Assembly: GCF_004919085.1 (NCBI RefSeq)
Contig: NZ_STGL01000008.1
Location: 62,001 to 126,000 of the forward strand
DNA length: 64,000 bases
Direction: 5' to 3'
Origin: Nocardioides sp. GY 10127
Lineage (GTDB): Bacteria > Actinomycetota > Actinomycetes > Propionibacteriales > Nocardioidaceae
Positions 1 to 8,878 of the stretch are shown piece after piece. Positions within the stretch are counted from its first letter, which is position 1, and each line of letters begins with the position of its first letter. A program made the position numbers and the translations under genes. Under the pieces are notes generated by a model. The model was not told the DNA's origin and searched no databases. It saw only the letters and a program-made list of their open reading frames with translations.

Positions 1-1178
1 GTCAGGTCACCGGTGTCGGGATCGTAGCTGGCCACGACGTCGTCGGGGTCGTAGTCGGCGGCGGCTCGCGGGTAGATGTTCTGCGCTCCTCGGGGGTTGG
101 ACTGCGTGGGCGCCTCGGTGCACCGGGCGTCGGTGTTCATCTCCCTGTTCCCGCGCTGCGCGGGGGTCCGGACCCTGGTCCCCTCGTAGCCCTCGTGGCA
201 CATCGCGGTGTCGGTGATGATGAGGCCGAAGTGGGCGTCGTAGAGGCCCGTCGTGGGGCTCTTGGAGACCACGGTGAACCCGCCCTCGACCACGTAGGGG
301 TAGATGACGAGCAGCTGCTCGACCCCGTCCAGGTGCCGCCGGACCACGCGCCCGGTGGTGACCAGGTTGTTGATGAGGTCGCCGAGCTCGACGCCGTTGT
401 CCTCGAGGAAGGTGCGCAGCACCCGGGCGGTCGAGCCGCCCTCGTCGATGACGCGGCGCAGGTCGGGGTCGGCGCCCGCGAGGGTGCGGGTGAAGAGCCG
501 CAGCTGCCGGGCGAAGGTGCGGATGTCGTCCTCCGAGGCGAGCTGCCCCTTGAGCACGGTGTTGGCGTCCCGGATCAGGTCGGTGGTGACCTGGAAGTTG
601 TCGTCGGCCTTCTGGATGAAGTCGCCGCCGTCGTCGAGGATGCGGGAGAGGTCCTCCCCGCTGCCGCCGAACGCGGTGCCGAGCTCGCTCACGGTCGTGC
701 GCAGGGCGTCGCGGTCCACGGACGACACGGTGCGGGCCACGTCCCCGAGCAGCTTCTCGGTGGCGATGGGGACGGCGGTGTCGGCCGTGTCGATCTCGGA
801 GCCGTCCTCGAGGTACGGCTCGCCCTTGCTCTGCGGCTGGAGGTCGACGTACTGCTCGCCGACCGCCGACGCGTTCGCCACGACCGCGAGCGTGTCGGCC
901 GGGATCGTGTCCTTGTCCTTGTCGATCTGCAGGTGCACGTCGACCCCGTCGTCGGTGAGCGTGAGCTCGTCGACGCGGCCGACCGGCACCCCGCGGTAGG
1001 TGACCTGCCCGCCGGCGAAGATGCCGCCGCCGGAGTCGGCGAAGTGCGCGACCACCTCGTAGCTGGTGTCGCGGAAGAACCGGTCGAGCTGCGCGTAGGT
1101 CGCCCCCACGTAGGAGCAGCCCAGCAGCGTGATGAGGGCGAAGACGAACAGCTGGATGCGGGTGCGGCGGGTGATCAC
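1..1178 (-). CDS. MceF-type mammalian-cell-entry protein (C-terminus outside window)
   Basis: This is the last substrate-channel subunit of the Mce lipid/steroid import system. The first 392 codons are visible and the stop lies beyond the window start. The GTG start at 1178 overlaps the MceE stop as GTGA. Residues about 9-28 form the single N-terminal membrane anchor. They are followed by an MlaD/MCE domain (about 35-115) containing the family-typical GVPVGRVDELTL and QYVDLQP stretches, then a long helical region. In known Mce systems, six such proteins form a tunnel across the cell envelope. Its sixth position in the operon, after a lipoprotein MceE, supports the F assignment. Confidence 0.93.
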   Translation of the reverse strand, partial: MITRRTRIQLFVFALITLLGCSYVGATYAQLDRFFRDTSYEVVAHFADSGGGIFAGGQVTYRGVPVGRVDELTLTDDGVDVHLQIDKDKDTIPADTLAVVANASAVGEQYVDLQPQSKGEPYLEDGSEIDTADTAVPIATEKLLGDVARTVSSVDRDALRTTVSELGTAFGGSGEDLSRILDDGGDFIQKADDNFQVTTDLIRDANTVLKGQLASEDDIRTFARQLRLFTRTLAGADPDLRRVIDEGGSTARVLRTFLEDNGVELGDLINNLVTTGRVVRRHLDGVEQLLVIYPYVVEGGFTVVSKSPTTGLYDAHFGLIITDTAMCHEGYEGTRVRTPAQRGNREMNTDARCTEAPTQSNPRGAQNIYPRAAADYDPDDVVASYDPDTGDL

Positions 1179-2740
1179 TGGCCGGCCCCCTGTCCGTCGG
1201 CGGCGGAGCCCGTCCCCGGCACCATCCCGGGCACCAGCAGCGCCACGAGGTCGGCGTCGAAGGCGGTGCTGAGCTGGCCCATGGTGACCCCGCTCCCCGC
1301 CTCGGTGGAGGAGGCGGAGGAACCGCTGCCCACCTGCGCCGGGGTGCGCAGGGCGTCCACGCCGGCGCGGCCGAGGCCGGGGATCGAGACGGACGGCAGG
1401 ATCGAGGGCAGGACGCCCCCGTTCCCCGAGCCCGAGGACGACGAGCCCCCGCCCGGCAGGCCGGGCACCTGGTTGAGCAGCACGCACACGGTGGCGTCGG
1501 CGTTCTTCGGCTTCGCGCAGTCCTCGCGCAGCTGGGCGAGGGCCTCGGCGTCGGCCAGCACCGCCTGGCAGGCCTTCGAGGTGAGGTCGCCGCTGGCGAT
1601 GCACTGCGCCACGTCGTCCACGATCTTCGTCGGGTCGATCTCGGAGGGCACGAGCGTGGGCAGCGCCGTGGGGATCTCGGTGGGCAGGCCCGGGATGCCG
1701 AGGGAGAGGTCGAGGTCCATCTCGATCGAGAGGTTCGTGTAGTCGCCCATGTGCAGGTTGCGCGCGACCTGGGGGTTGCGGCCCACGACCTCGTCGACGA
1801 ACGGGTAGGTGAGGAAGACGTTGAAGGACTTCACCAGCGCGTCGCCCGAGTTCGCCAGCTCGCCCAGCACCGGGCGCAGGTTGCGCAGGGTGGCGACCGT
1901 GGAGGCCTGGGTCTCGCGGATCACCCGCACCCCGACGTCGGAGAGCTGGTCGAGCGCCTTGAGCATCCGCACCAGGTCGTCGCGCTGACGGTTGAGCGAG
2001 GTCAGGGCCGAGGGCAGCTCCTCCAGCGCGGAGTCGATCGACGGCTGCTGGCGGCGCACCTCCTTGGCCAGGCGGTCGAGCCGCTCGATGGCGTCGACGA
2101 TGTCGGCCTTGTTGTCGTCGAGGGTGCGCACCAGCGTCCGCACCTGGAGGAGCAGGTCGCGGGCGTCGCCCTCGCGGCCGTCCAGGGCGGTGTTGAGCTC
2201 GGTGGCGATGGTCTTCAGCTGGGCCACGCCGCCGCCGTTGAGGACGAGGCTGAGTGCGCCGAGCACCTCCTCCACCTCCGGGTTGCGGCCGGTGTCGGCG
2301 AGGCCGATGACCGCGCCGTCGGCGAGTGAGCCGGTGCCACCGTCGGTGGGGGCGTCGAGCTCGACGAACTTCTCGCCGAGGAGGCTCGTCTGGCGCAGCT
2401 GGGCGACGGGGTCGGCGGGCAGGTCGGTGTCGCTGCGCAGCCGCATCGTCACCACGGCGGTCTCGCCGTCCTGGGCGAGCCGGACGTCGGTGACCTCCCC
2501 GACCGTCACGTCGTCGACCTTCACGGTCGAGCGGGGCACGAGGTCGAGGACGTCGCGGAAGCGGGCGGTCACGGTGATCGGGTCGTCCCCGAGGTCGGGG
2601 CCGCCGGGCAGCGGCAGCGAGTAGACGTCGAAGCTGCGTCCGCAGCCGGACAGCAGCAGCGGCAGGACGAGCGCGAGGACGAGCAGCCGGGCGGCGCGGA
2701 CGCGGGCGCGGGCGGGCGTGCGGGCGGGCGTGCGGGTCAC
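1175..2740 (-). CDS. MceE-type lipoprotein of the Mce transporter
   Basis: This 521-residue Mce subunit is anchored as a lipoprotein. A hydrophobic signal stretch ends in the lipobox LLLSGC, with Cys33 as the predicted lipidation site. The MCE domain follows at about 50-130 (TVKVDDVTVGEV, GEKFVELDAP). The C-terminal part has several cysteines (around QCIASGDLTSKACQ), a Gly/Ser-rich linker near residues 425-445 and a low-complexity tail. The GTG start at 2740 forms a GTGA overlap with MceD and puts the signal peptide in the right place. A longer reading frame upstream in this frame is only the shadow of MceD. LprK/MceE is the usual lipoprotein subunit of these operons. Confidence 0.95.
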   Translation of the reverse strand: MTRTPARTPARARVRAARLLVLALVLPLLLSGCGRSFDVYSLPLPGGPDLGDDPITVTARFRDVLDLVPRSTVKVDDVTVGEVTDVRLAQDGETAVVTMRLRSDTDLPADPVAQLRQTSLLGEKFVELDAPTDGGTGSLADGAVIGLADTGRNPEVEEVLGALSLVLNGGGVAQLKTIATELNTALDGREGDARDLLLQVRTLVRTLDDNKADIVDAIERLDRLAKEVRRQQPSIDSALEELPSALTSLNRQRDDLVRMLKALDQLSDVGVRVIRETQASTVATLRNLRPVLGELANSGDALVKSFNVFLTYPFVDEVVGRNPQVARNLHMGDYTNLSIEMDLDLSLGIPGLPTEIPTALPTLVPSEIDPTKIVDDVAQCIASGDLTSKACQAVLADAEALAQLREDCAKPKNADATVCVLLNQVPGLPGGGSSSSGSGNGGVLPSILPSVSIPGLGRAGVDALRTPAQVGSGSSASSTEAGSGVTMGQLSTAFDADLVALLVPGMVPGTGSAADGQGAGQ

Positions 2741-3900
2741 TGCTGCACCTCCACGAGTCCGCCGAGCGTCGCGTCGGAGAGCACGTCCGAGGCGCTGGCC
2801 TGCTGCTTCTTCCCACGCAGGGCCGCGAGCGCGCCGGGCCTGGGCAGGACCCCCTTCAGCGCGTCGCACAGGCCGCCGGTGTCGTCCACCGACTCCGCGA
2901 CCGTGCACAGGACCAGCGCGGGGTCGGTCTGGATCTGGTCGCCCAGCATCGCCAGGTTGGCGTTGGTGTCCAGCGTGCCGGCCTGCGGGTTGTAGGTGAG
3001 GTAGAGGTTGTTGAGCGCCAGCGGCGCCGTCCCGAGCGTCTCGTCGAGCGCGGCGCGCTGCTTGACGAGCACCTTGGCGACCCGGTTGAGGCCCTTGATG
3101 TCGGTGCTCAGGCCGTCGGAGTTCTGCTGGACGAAGCGCCGCACGTGCCCCAGCGCCGTGGCCAGCTGCGAGAGGGCCTTCGCCAGGTCGGTGCGCTCGC
3201 CGGCGAGCATGGTCGAGACGTCCGCGAGCGAGGAGTTGAAACGCCGCACGGTGGTGTCGTTGTCCGCGAGGGTCTCGAGGAACTGCTGGAGCTCGGAGGA
3301 GGCCGAGAAGAGGTCGTCGGAGTTGTCGTCGAGGGTGGTGGTGAGGTCGGCGAAGTCGCTCAGCGTCTGGCGGAAGGACGCGCCCTGGCCGCCGAAGTTC
3401 CGCGCGGTCTGCACGAGGAGGTCGCTCAGGGCCCCGTCGCTGTTGGCGCCGTCGGGCCCGAGGGCGACGGTGAGGTCGTCGAGGCTCTGGTACACCTGGT
3501 CCAGCTCCAGGGGGACGGCCGTGCGGTCGGTGCCGATCTCCGCGCCCGACTTCATCGTCGCGCCGCCGGTGTAGGCCGGGGTGAGCTGGACGTAGCGGTC
3601 GCCGACGACGGACGGCGAGATGATGACGGCCTTGGCGTCGGCCGGCACGTCGACGTCCTCGTCGTACTCCATCGTCACCACGACGTCGGTGCCGTCGGGG
3701 GTCACGGAGGTGATCCTGCCGACCGGGACGCCGAGGATGCGGACGTCGCTGCCCTCGTAGAGCTGGGCGGCAGAGGTGAAGCGGGCGGTCACCGTCTTCT
3801 CCCCGCCGCGGTCGAGCACGAGGACCAGGCCGGTCACCACGACCGCGAGGACGACCAGGCCGAGCAGCGGAAGACGCAGGGTGCGCAGGGCGGAGGTCAC
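2737..3900 (-). CDS. MceD-type subunit of the Mce transporter
   Basis: This 387-residue Mce protein has an N-terminal membrane anchor (about residues 8-28, LPLLGLVVLAVVVTGLVLVL). An MCE domain follows (about 35-115: VRILGVPVGRITSV, DRYVQLTPAY), then a long alpha-helical segment with DDNSDDLFSAS and similar heptad-rich stretches. The GTG start at 3900 overlaps the MceC stop as GTGA, and the stop overlaps the MceE start. This tight coupling suggests the subunits are made in equal amounts. The letter D is assigned by operon order. Confidence 0.93.
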   Translation of the reverse strand: MTSALRTLRLPLLGLVVLAVVVTGLVLVLDRGGEKTVTARFTSAAQLYEGSDVRILGVPVGRITSVTPDGTDVVVTMEYDEDVDVPADAKAVIISPSVVGDRYVQLTPAYTGGATMKSGAEIGTDRTAVPLELDQVYQSLDDLTVALGPDGANSDGALSDLLVQTARNFGGQGASFRQTLSDFADLTTTLDDNSDDLFSASSELQQFLETLADNDTTVRRFNSSLADVSTMLAGERTDLAKALSQLATALGHVRRFVQQNSDGLSTDIKGLNRVAKVLVKQRAALDETLGTAPLALNNLYLTYNPQAGTLDTNANLAMLGDQIQTDPALVLCTVAESVDDTGGLCDALKGVLPRPGALAALRGKKQQASASDVLSDATLGGLVEVQQ

Positions 3901-4928
3901 GACACCCCACCCCCGTTCGCCAGGTCGGCGACCGGCGGGAAGTTCTGGATGTAGGTGTCGAACCACGGGCCGTTGCCCAGCGTGGAGGCGAAGACCCGGT
4001 AGAAGGGGGCCATCAGCCGCAGGCTGTCGTCGATGTTGTCCTCGTTCTTGTTGAGCACGTCCAGGACCGACTCGAGGTTGCTCAGGGCGGGCGCCAGGTC
4101 CTTGCGGGACGCCTTGACCAGCGCCGTCAGCTCCCGCGAGAGACGCGAGGTGGAGACCAGCAGCCGGTGGACGGCCGCCCGCCGCTGCACCAGGGCCCGG
4201 AACAGCACATCGGCGTCCTTCATCAGCGCGACGATGTCCTCGTCGCGGGCGTCCAGCACCGTCGAGAGCCGCCGCAGGTTCACCAGCAGCGTGTTGATCT
4301 GCTCGTTCTTGGACGCCAGCGTCGAGGAGAGCGCGGAGACGCCGGCCAGGGCCCCGCGGAACTCCTCGGGGGTGTCGCGGGTCAGGTCGGCGAGCGTGCG
4401 CAGCGACCGGGAGAGCTGGTCGGTGTCGATCCGGTCGGCCGTGCTGGCCAGGCCGGTGAACGCGTCCACCACGTCGAAGGGCGAGGTCGTGTTCGCCTCC
4501 GGGATCGTGCCGCCGGGCTGCATGGTGGAGAGGTCCTGGCCGGAGTCACCCGAGTCACCCGAGCCACCGGAGCTGTCCGTCGCCGTCGGCTCGACGGCCA
4601 GGAACATGTCGCCGAGCAGCGTCTTGACCCGGATCGAGGCGTGCGCGTCGGTGTCGAAGGTGTCGTCGGTGCTGATCCGGAACCCGACGCGGACCTTGTC
4701 GCCGTCCAGCTCGATGCTGCGGACCTCGCCGACGCGGACCCCGGCGATGCGGACCTCGTCGTCCACCTTGAGACCGCCGGCCTCGCTGAACTCGGCGTAG
4801 TAGTCCTGCCCGCCGCCGATGAGGGGCAGGTCCTGGGCGCGGAAGGCGACCACCAGCAGCAGCGCCAGCACGAGGAGGCTGACGGCGCCGACGATGACGG
4901 GGTTGCGCTCGCGGAACGGCTTGCTCAT
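3897..4928 (-). CDS. MceC-type subunit of the Mce transporter
   Basis: This 343-residue Mce protein starts MSKPFRERNPVIVGAVSLLV, with a membrane anchor at about 10-30. The MCE domain is at about 40-115 (VRIAGVRVGEVRSIEL, LGDMFLAVEP). A Gly/Ser/Asp-rich insertion (about 118-130) follows, and then the long helical domain. The ATG at 4928 overlaps the MceB stop as ATGA. The letter C follows from gene order. No signal for lipidation is visible. Confidence 0.93.
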   Translation of the reverse strand: MSKPFRERNPVIVGAVSLLVLALLLVVAFRAQDLPLIGGGQDYYAEFSEAGGLKVDDEVRIAGVRVGEVRSIELDGDKVRVGFRISTDDTFDTDAHASIRVKTLLGDMFLAVEPTATDSSGGSGDSGDSGQDLSTMQPGGTIPEANTTSPFDVVDAFTGLASTADRIDTDQLSRSLRTLADLTRDTPEEFRGALAGVSALSSTLASKNEQINTLLVNLRRLSTVLDARDEDIVALMKDADVLFRALVQRRAAVHRLLVSTSRLSRELTALVKASRKDLAPALSNLESVLDVLNKNEDNIDDSLRLMAPFYRVFASTLGNGPWFDTYIQNFPPVADLANGGGVS

Positions 4929-5971
4929 CCGAGGTCGCACCTCGCCGTCCCGGTGTCGTAGTTCAGCTTCCTTGTGCTGCCGCCGGGCAGCTTCACGTCG
5001 GCCTCGAAGTGGCACAGGTAGAAGTTGAACCAGGAGCCGTAGGTGGCGGTGCCACCGATCTTGTTCAGCTTCACGGGCAGGACCTGGAGGGCACGGTCGA
5101 GCTCCGGGGCGTTGTCGTCGATGTTCTTGGTCAGGCGACGCAGCTGGCGGATGTCGCCGACGAGCGGCTCCCGCACGTCCGTGACGAGCCCGGCCGTCTT
5201 CTCCGACAGCAGCGAGATCTGGGTGAGGGAGTCGAGGATCGGGCCCCGGTCCGTCTTCAGCCCGTGCACCAGGCGCTTGAAGGTCACGATGAGCGAGGAG
5301 AGCTGGTCGTCGCGGTCGGCGAGGTGGTCGAGCGCCTCGTTGAGGTTGTCGATGAGGCTGCTGATCACCTGGTCGCGGTCGGCGAGCGTCTGCGTGACCG
5401 AGGCGGTGTGCCCGAGCAGGCTCTCCAGGGTGCCGCCCTCCCCCTGGAAGACCTGGACGATCTCGTAGGAGAGCTGGTTGACGTCGGCGGGGCTCAGCGC
5501 CTGGAACAGCGGCTTGAACCCGTTGAAGAGGACGGTGAGGTCGAGCGCCGGCGCCGTCTGGGAGACGTCGATGACGGGCTCGCCGTCCTCGCTGCCCAGG
5601 TCGACCTCCGGGCCGTCGGGCCGCTGGTCGAGGGAGATGTAGCGCTGCCCGACGAGGTTGCGGTACCGGATCGTCGCGTGCGTGACGTCGGTGACCGGCA
5701 CCTGGGTCTGGAGGTCGAACCGGACCATCGCCAGGTGGCCGTCCACCACGTCCACGTCGGTGACGCTGCCGACCTTCACGCCGGCCACCCGGACGTCGTC
5801 GCCGGCCACGACGCCGGTCGCGTCGGTGAAGGTGGCCCGCACGGGCCGGGTCTCGGCGAAGGAGAGGTTGCCGACCGTGACCACGAGCAGGGCCGTGGCC
5901 AGGGTGGTGACCAGGATGAAGATGCCGAGCTTGACCAGGTCGGCGGTGGTGCGGGCGTCGAGGAGCTTCAT
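4925..5971 (-). CDS. MceB-type subunit of the Mce transporter
   Basis: This 348-residue Mce protein begins MKLLDARTTADLVKLGIFIL, with a membrane anchor at about 14-36. The MCE domain is at about 40-120 (VRVAGVKVGSVTDV, GQRYISLDQRP), followed by a helical tail with an internal DRDDQLSSLIVTFKRL stretch. Two cysteines near the C-terminus (FYLCHFEAD, TARCDL) are typical of MceB. The ATG start at 5971 overlaps the MceA stop. Confidence 0.93.
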   Translation of the reverse strand: MKLLDARTTADLVKLGIFILVTTLATALLVVTVGNLSFAETRPVRATFTDATGVVAGDDVRVAGVKVGSVTDVDVVDGHLAMVRFDLQTQVPVTDVTHATIRYRNLVGQRYISLDQRPDGPEVDLGSEDGEPVIDVSQTAPALDLTVLFNGFKPLFQALSPADVNQLSYEIVQVFQGEGGTLESLLGHTASVTQTLADRDQVISSLIDNLNEALDHLADRDDQLSSLIVTFKRLVHGLKTDRGPILDSLTQISLLSEKTAGLVTDVREPLVGDIRQLRRLTKNIDDNAPELDRALQVLPVKLNKIGGTATYGSWFNFYLCHFEADVKLPGGSTRKLNYDTGTARCDLG

Positions 5972-7248
5972 CCGAGGCTCACCTCCGCGCCGCGCGCCAT
6001 CGGGCCCACGAGGAGCGCCCCGAGGTCCGGCACGTCCTCGGTCGTGGTGCCCATCCCGGGCGCCAGGAGCGACTTGAGCAGGTCCGTCTCCGCGATCGAG
6101 CCGGCCCGGCCGCCGGAGGTGCGGAAGAAGTAGCTGGGCGTGACCCGCGACGTCCCCTTCCCCGTCGGCTCGTCGACGCCGTCGTCCATGTTCGGCTGGG
6201 CGCGCAGCGGGTTCTCCTGGCTGAAGGGCGGGTTCGGCAGGTGCAGGCAGCTCGGCCCGCGCGTCTCGCCGTACCGCGGGACGTCGGCGGCGGTGTAGGC
6301 ACGCGGCTGGTTCGGCAGGGTCTCGAGCACGATGTGCAGCGTGTGGTTGCGCCAGGCCTGGGACTGGATCTTCCCGGCGTTGACCAGGCCCTTGGCCAGG
6401 CACGAGAACTCCGGGGCGTACTTGGCCAGCAGTCGCACCTGCGGCTCGGAGACCTGCCCCAGGCTGATCAGGTTGTCCTCGTTGTCCCGGAGGAACGTGC
6501 GGGCCGTCCCGGAGAACGCGGTGACGTCGGTGAAGAGCGCGTTGAGCGTGTCCTCGCGGTCGCGCAGGGTGGTCGTCGTGGTGACCGTGTCGTCGAGGAT
6601 CTGCCCCACGGCCGGCAGCACGTCGGCGTAGAGGTCCGACACCTTGGCGGTCAGCCGGAGGTCCTCGATCAGCTTCGGCAGCTGCGGGTTGAGCCGGCGC
6701 AGGTAGCGGTCCAGCGTCACGATGTTCTGGCCCAGCGCCTCGCCCCGGCCCTCGAGCGCGGTCGCCAGCGCGTTGAGGGTCGCGTTGAGGTCGGCGGGGC
6801 GGACGGTCCGCAGCAGCGGGTAGAGGTCGTCCAGGACCTCCTCGACCTCGGTGGAGAGGCGGGTCTGGGTGATCACGTCACCCGCCTGGATCGGTCCGGC
6901 GGGGTCGTCCGGGGACTGGAGACTGACGTACTTCTCGCCGAACAGCGTCTTGGGCACGATGTAGGCCGAGACGTTGGCCGGGATCTCGCTCGTGGCGTCC
7001 GGGAAGAGCCCGAGCTCGACGTCCACGCCCTCGGAGGTGACGTCGAACGACATCACCTCGCCCACGATCACCCCGCGGATCTTCACGTCGCCGCGCCGGG
7101 GCAGCTGGAGCCCGGCGTGCGTCGTGCGCAGCGTGACCGTGGTGTAGTCGCGGAACTTGCCGGTGAACTGGGCGTACGTCAGCCACACCGCCACCAGGAG
7201 CAGCGCGAGGAAGACGAGGCCCAGGACGCGGGCGCGGGACAGGAGCAC
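5968..7248 (-). CDS. MceA-type subunit of the Mce transporter
   Basis: This 426-residue Mce protein has its anchor at about 8-28 (VLGLVFLALLLVAVWLTY). The MCE domain (about 40-120) contains VKIRGVIVGEVMSF and FGEKYVSLQSP. A cysteine pair in the C-terminal third (EFSCLAKGL, GPSCLHLPNPPF) matches MceA proteins. The GTG at 7248 lies 2 bp after the YrbEB stop (GCTAGCCGTG on the coding strand). It is the first of the six Mce genes, directly after the permease genes as in mycobacterial mce operons. Confidence 0.93.
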   Translation of the reverse strand: MLLSRARVLGLVFLALLLVAVWLTYAQFTGKFRDYTTVTLRTTHAGLQLPRRGDVKIRGVIVGEVMSFDVTSEGVDVELGLFPDATSEIPANVSAYIVPKTLFGEKYVSLQSPDDPAGPIQAGDVITQTRLSTEVEEVLDDLYPLLRTVRPADLNATLNALATALEGRGEALGQNIVTLDRYLRRLNPQLPKLIEDLRLTAKVSDLYADVLPAVGQILDDTVTTTTTLRDREDTLNALFTDVTAFSGTARTFLRDNEDNLISLGQVSEPQVRLLAKYAPEFSCLAKGLVNAGKIQSQAWRNHTLHIVLETLPNQPRAYTAADVPRYGETRGPSCLHLPNPPFSQENPLRAQPNMDDGVDEPTGKGTSRVTPSYFFRTSGGRAGSIAETDLLKSLLAPGMGTTTEDVPDLGALLVGPMARGAEVSLG

Positions 7249-7250
7249 GG

Positions 7251-8078
7251 CTAGCCCGCCAGCCTGACCGTGGTCGTGGTGCCCCAGATGGCCATGGAGA
7301 GCATCAGGTCGAGGACGTTGACGGCGACGATCGACGTCCGCACCGCGCGGCCCACGGCCACGCCGACGCCCGCCGGGCCGCCGCTGGCGGTGTACCCGTA
7401 GTAGCAGTGGATGAGGATGACGGTGACGGCGAAGACGAGGACCTTGCCGAACGACCACAGGACGTCCTCGGGCGCGAGGAACTTGGTGAAGTTGTCCGCG
7501 TAGGTGCCCGACGACTGGCCGTAGAGGCCGGTGACGGTGAGCCGGGTGGCCACGTAGGAGGAGAGCAGGCCCACCACGTAGAGCGGCACGATCGCCACGA
7601 GGCCGCCGACGATGCGGGTGCTCACGAGGTACTGCATCGACGGGATCGCCATGACCTCGACGGCGTCGATCTCCTCGGAGATGCGCATGGCGCCGAGCTG
7701 GGCGGTGAAGCCGCAGCCCACGGTGGCGGCCAGCGCGATGCCGGCCACCAGCGGCGCGATCTCGCGGGTGTTGAAGTAGGCGGAGACGAAGCCGGCGAAC
7801 CGGGCGGTGCCGAGCTGGTCGAGCGCGGCGTACCCGGACAGGCCGACCTGGGCGCCGGTGAAGAACGTCATCGAGACGATGACGCCCACGGTGCCGCCGA
7901 TGACCGCCAGCGAGCCGGAGCCGAGGGTGACCTCGGCCAGGATGCGCAGGATCTCCTTGTAGTAGCGGCGCACCGTGCGCGGGGTCGCCGCGAGCGCGCG
8001 CAGGTAGAAGGACAGCTGGGCGCCGAGGTCGTCCAGCGCGCCCAGCGGCTTGGTGTAGATCGCCTTGAGGTCGGCCAC
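7251..8078 (-). CDS. YrbEB-type (MlaE family) permease of the Mce system
   Basis: This 275-residue polytopic membrane protein of the MlaE/YrbE family forms the permease with YrbEA. It has five to six hydrophobic segments. The conserved core GFTAQLGAMRISEEIDAVEV is the MlaE motif that contacts the ATPase. The GTG start at 8078 (VADLKAIYTKP) lies 10 bp downstream of the YrbEA stop. A longer in-frame start at 8213 would run inside YrbEA and is rejected. The gene belongs to the Mce transcription unit. Confidence 0.94.
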   Translation of the reverse strand: MADLKAIYTKPLGALDDLGAQLSFYLRALAATPRTVRRYYKEILRILAEVTLGSGSLAVIGGTVGVIVSMTFFTGAQVGLSGYAALDQLGTARFAGFVSAYFNTREIAPLVAGIALAATVGCGFTAQLGAMRISEEIDAVEVMAIPSMQYLVSTRIVGGLVAIVPLYVVGLLSSYVATRLTVTGLYGQSSGTYADNFTKFLAPEDVLWSFGKVLVFAVTVILIHCYYGYTASGGPAGVGVAVGRAVRTSIVAVNVLDLMLSMAIWGTTTTVRLAG

Positions 8079-8088
8079 GTCGTCCCCC

Positions 8089-8871
8089 TCAGCCCGTCTT
8101 CGGGGGCACGACCTGGAGGTAGATCGCGCTGAGGACGAAGTTGGCGACGAACAGCAGCAGGAAGGTGATGACGACGGACTCGTTGACCGCGTCGCCGACG
8201 CCCTTCGGCCCACCGCCGGCGTTCATGCCCTTGTAGGAGGCCACCACGGCGGCGATGAGCCCGAAGATCATCGCCTTGATCAGGCCGATCCAGATGTCGG
8301 GCAGCTGGGCCAGCGCGGTGAAGGAGGCGATGTAGGCGCCGGGCGTGCCGTCCTGGAGCACCACGTTGAAGACGTAGCCGCCGGCCACGCCGACGACGCT
8401 CACCAGGCCGTTGAGGAAGACCGCCACGAGCATGGTCGCGAGGACGCGGGGCACGACGAGGCGCTGGATCGGGTCGATGCCGAGCACCATCATCGCGTCC
8501 AGCTCCTCGCGGATCTTCCGGGCGCCGAGGTCGGCGGCGATCGCCGACCCGCCGGCGCCGGCGATGAGGAGCGCGGTGGCGATGGGGGCCGCCTGCTGGA
8601 CGACCGCGAGCACGGACGCCGCGCCCGTGAACGCCTCGGCGCCGAACTGGCGGATGAGGCCGCCGACCTGCAGGGCGATGACGGCGCCGAACGGGATGGC
8701 CACGAGGGCGGTCGGGACGATCGTCACCGACGCCACGAACCAGGCCTGCTGGATGAACTCCCGCAGCTGGAAGGGACGCCGGAAGAGCCCGCGCCCCACG
8801 TCGAGGGCGAAGGCGAAGAGGCTGCCCGCGGCTCCCACCGGGGCGAGCAGGCGGGCGGTGGTGGAGGGCAT
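8089..8871 (-). CDS. YrbEA-type (MlaE family) permease of the Mce system
   Basis: This 260-residue MlaE-family permease has hydrophobic segments spread along its length. The characteristic core is SAIAADLGARKIREELDAMM (about 110-130), followed by VPRVLATMLV. It partners with YrbEB and the downstream-acting ATPase encoded just upstream. The spacing to the ATPase gene is 7 bp. The Mce family imports lipids or sterols; the substrate of this copy cannot be read from the sequence. Confidence 0.94.
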   Translation of the reverse strand: MPSTTARLLAPVGAAGSLFAFALDVGRGLFRRPFQLREFIQQAWFVASVTIVPTALVAIPFGAVIALQVGGLIRQFGAEAFTGAASVLAVVQQAAPIATALLIAGAGGSAIAADLGARKIREELDAMMVLGIDPIQRLVVPRVLATMLVAVFLNGLVSVVGVAGGYVFNVVLQDGTPGAYIASFTALAQLPDIWIGLIKAMIFGLIAAVVASYKGMNAGGGPKGVGDAVNESVVITFLLLFVANFVLSAIYLQVVPPKTG

Positions 8872-8878
8872 CGCTGTC

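Noticed and set aside
195..1742. Long plus-strand frames through the mce genes
   Set aside because: These are antisense shadows, typical for GC-rich DNA, with no family motifs. The minus strand encodes clear Mce proteins.
1175..3910. A single 911-residue protein covering MceD and MceE on the minus strand
   Set aside because: Its first 390 residues are an Arg/Pro-rich shadow of MceD. The real MceE begins at the GTG at 2740 with a signal peptide.
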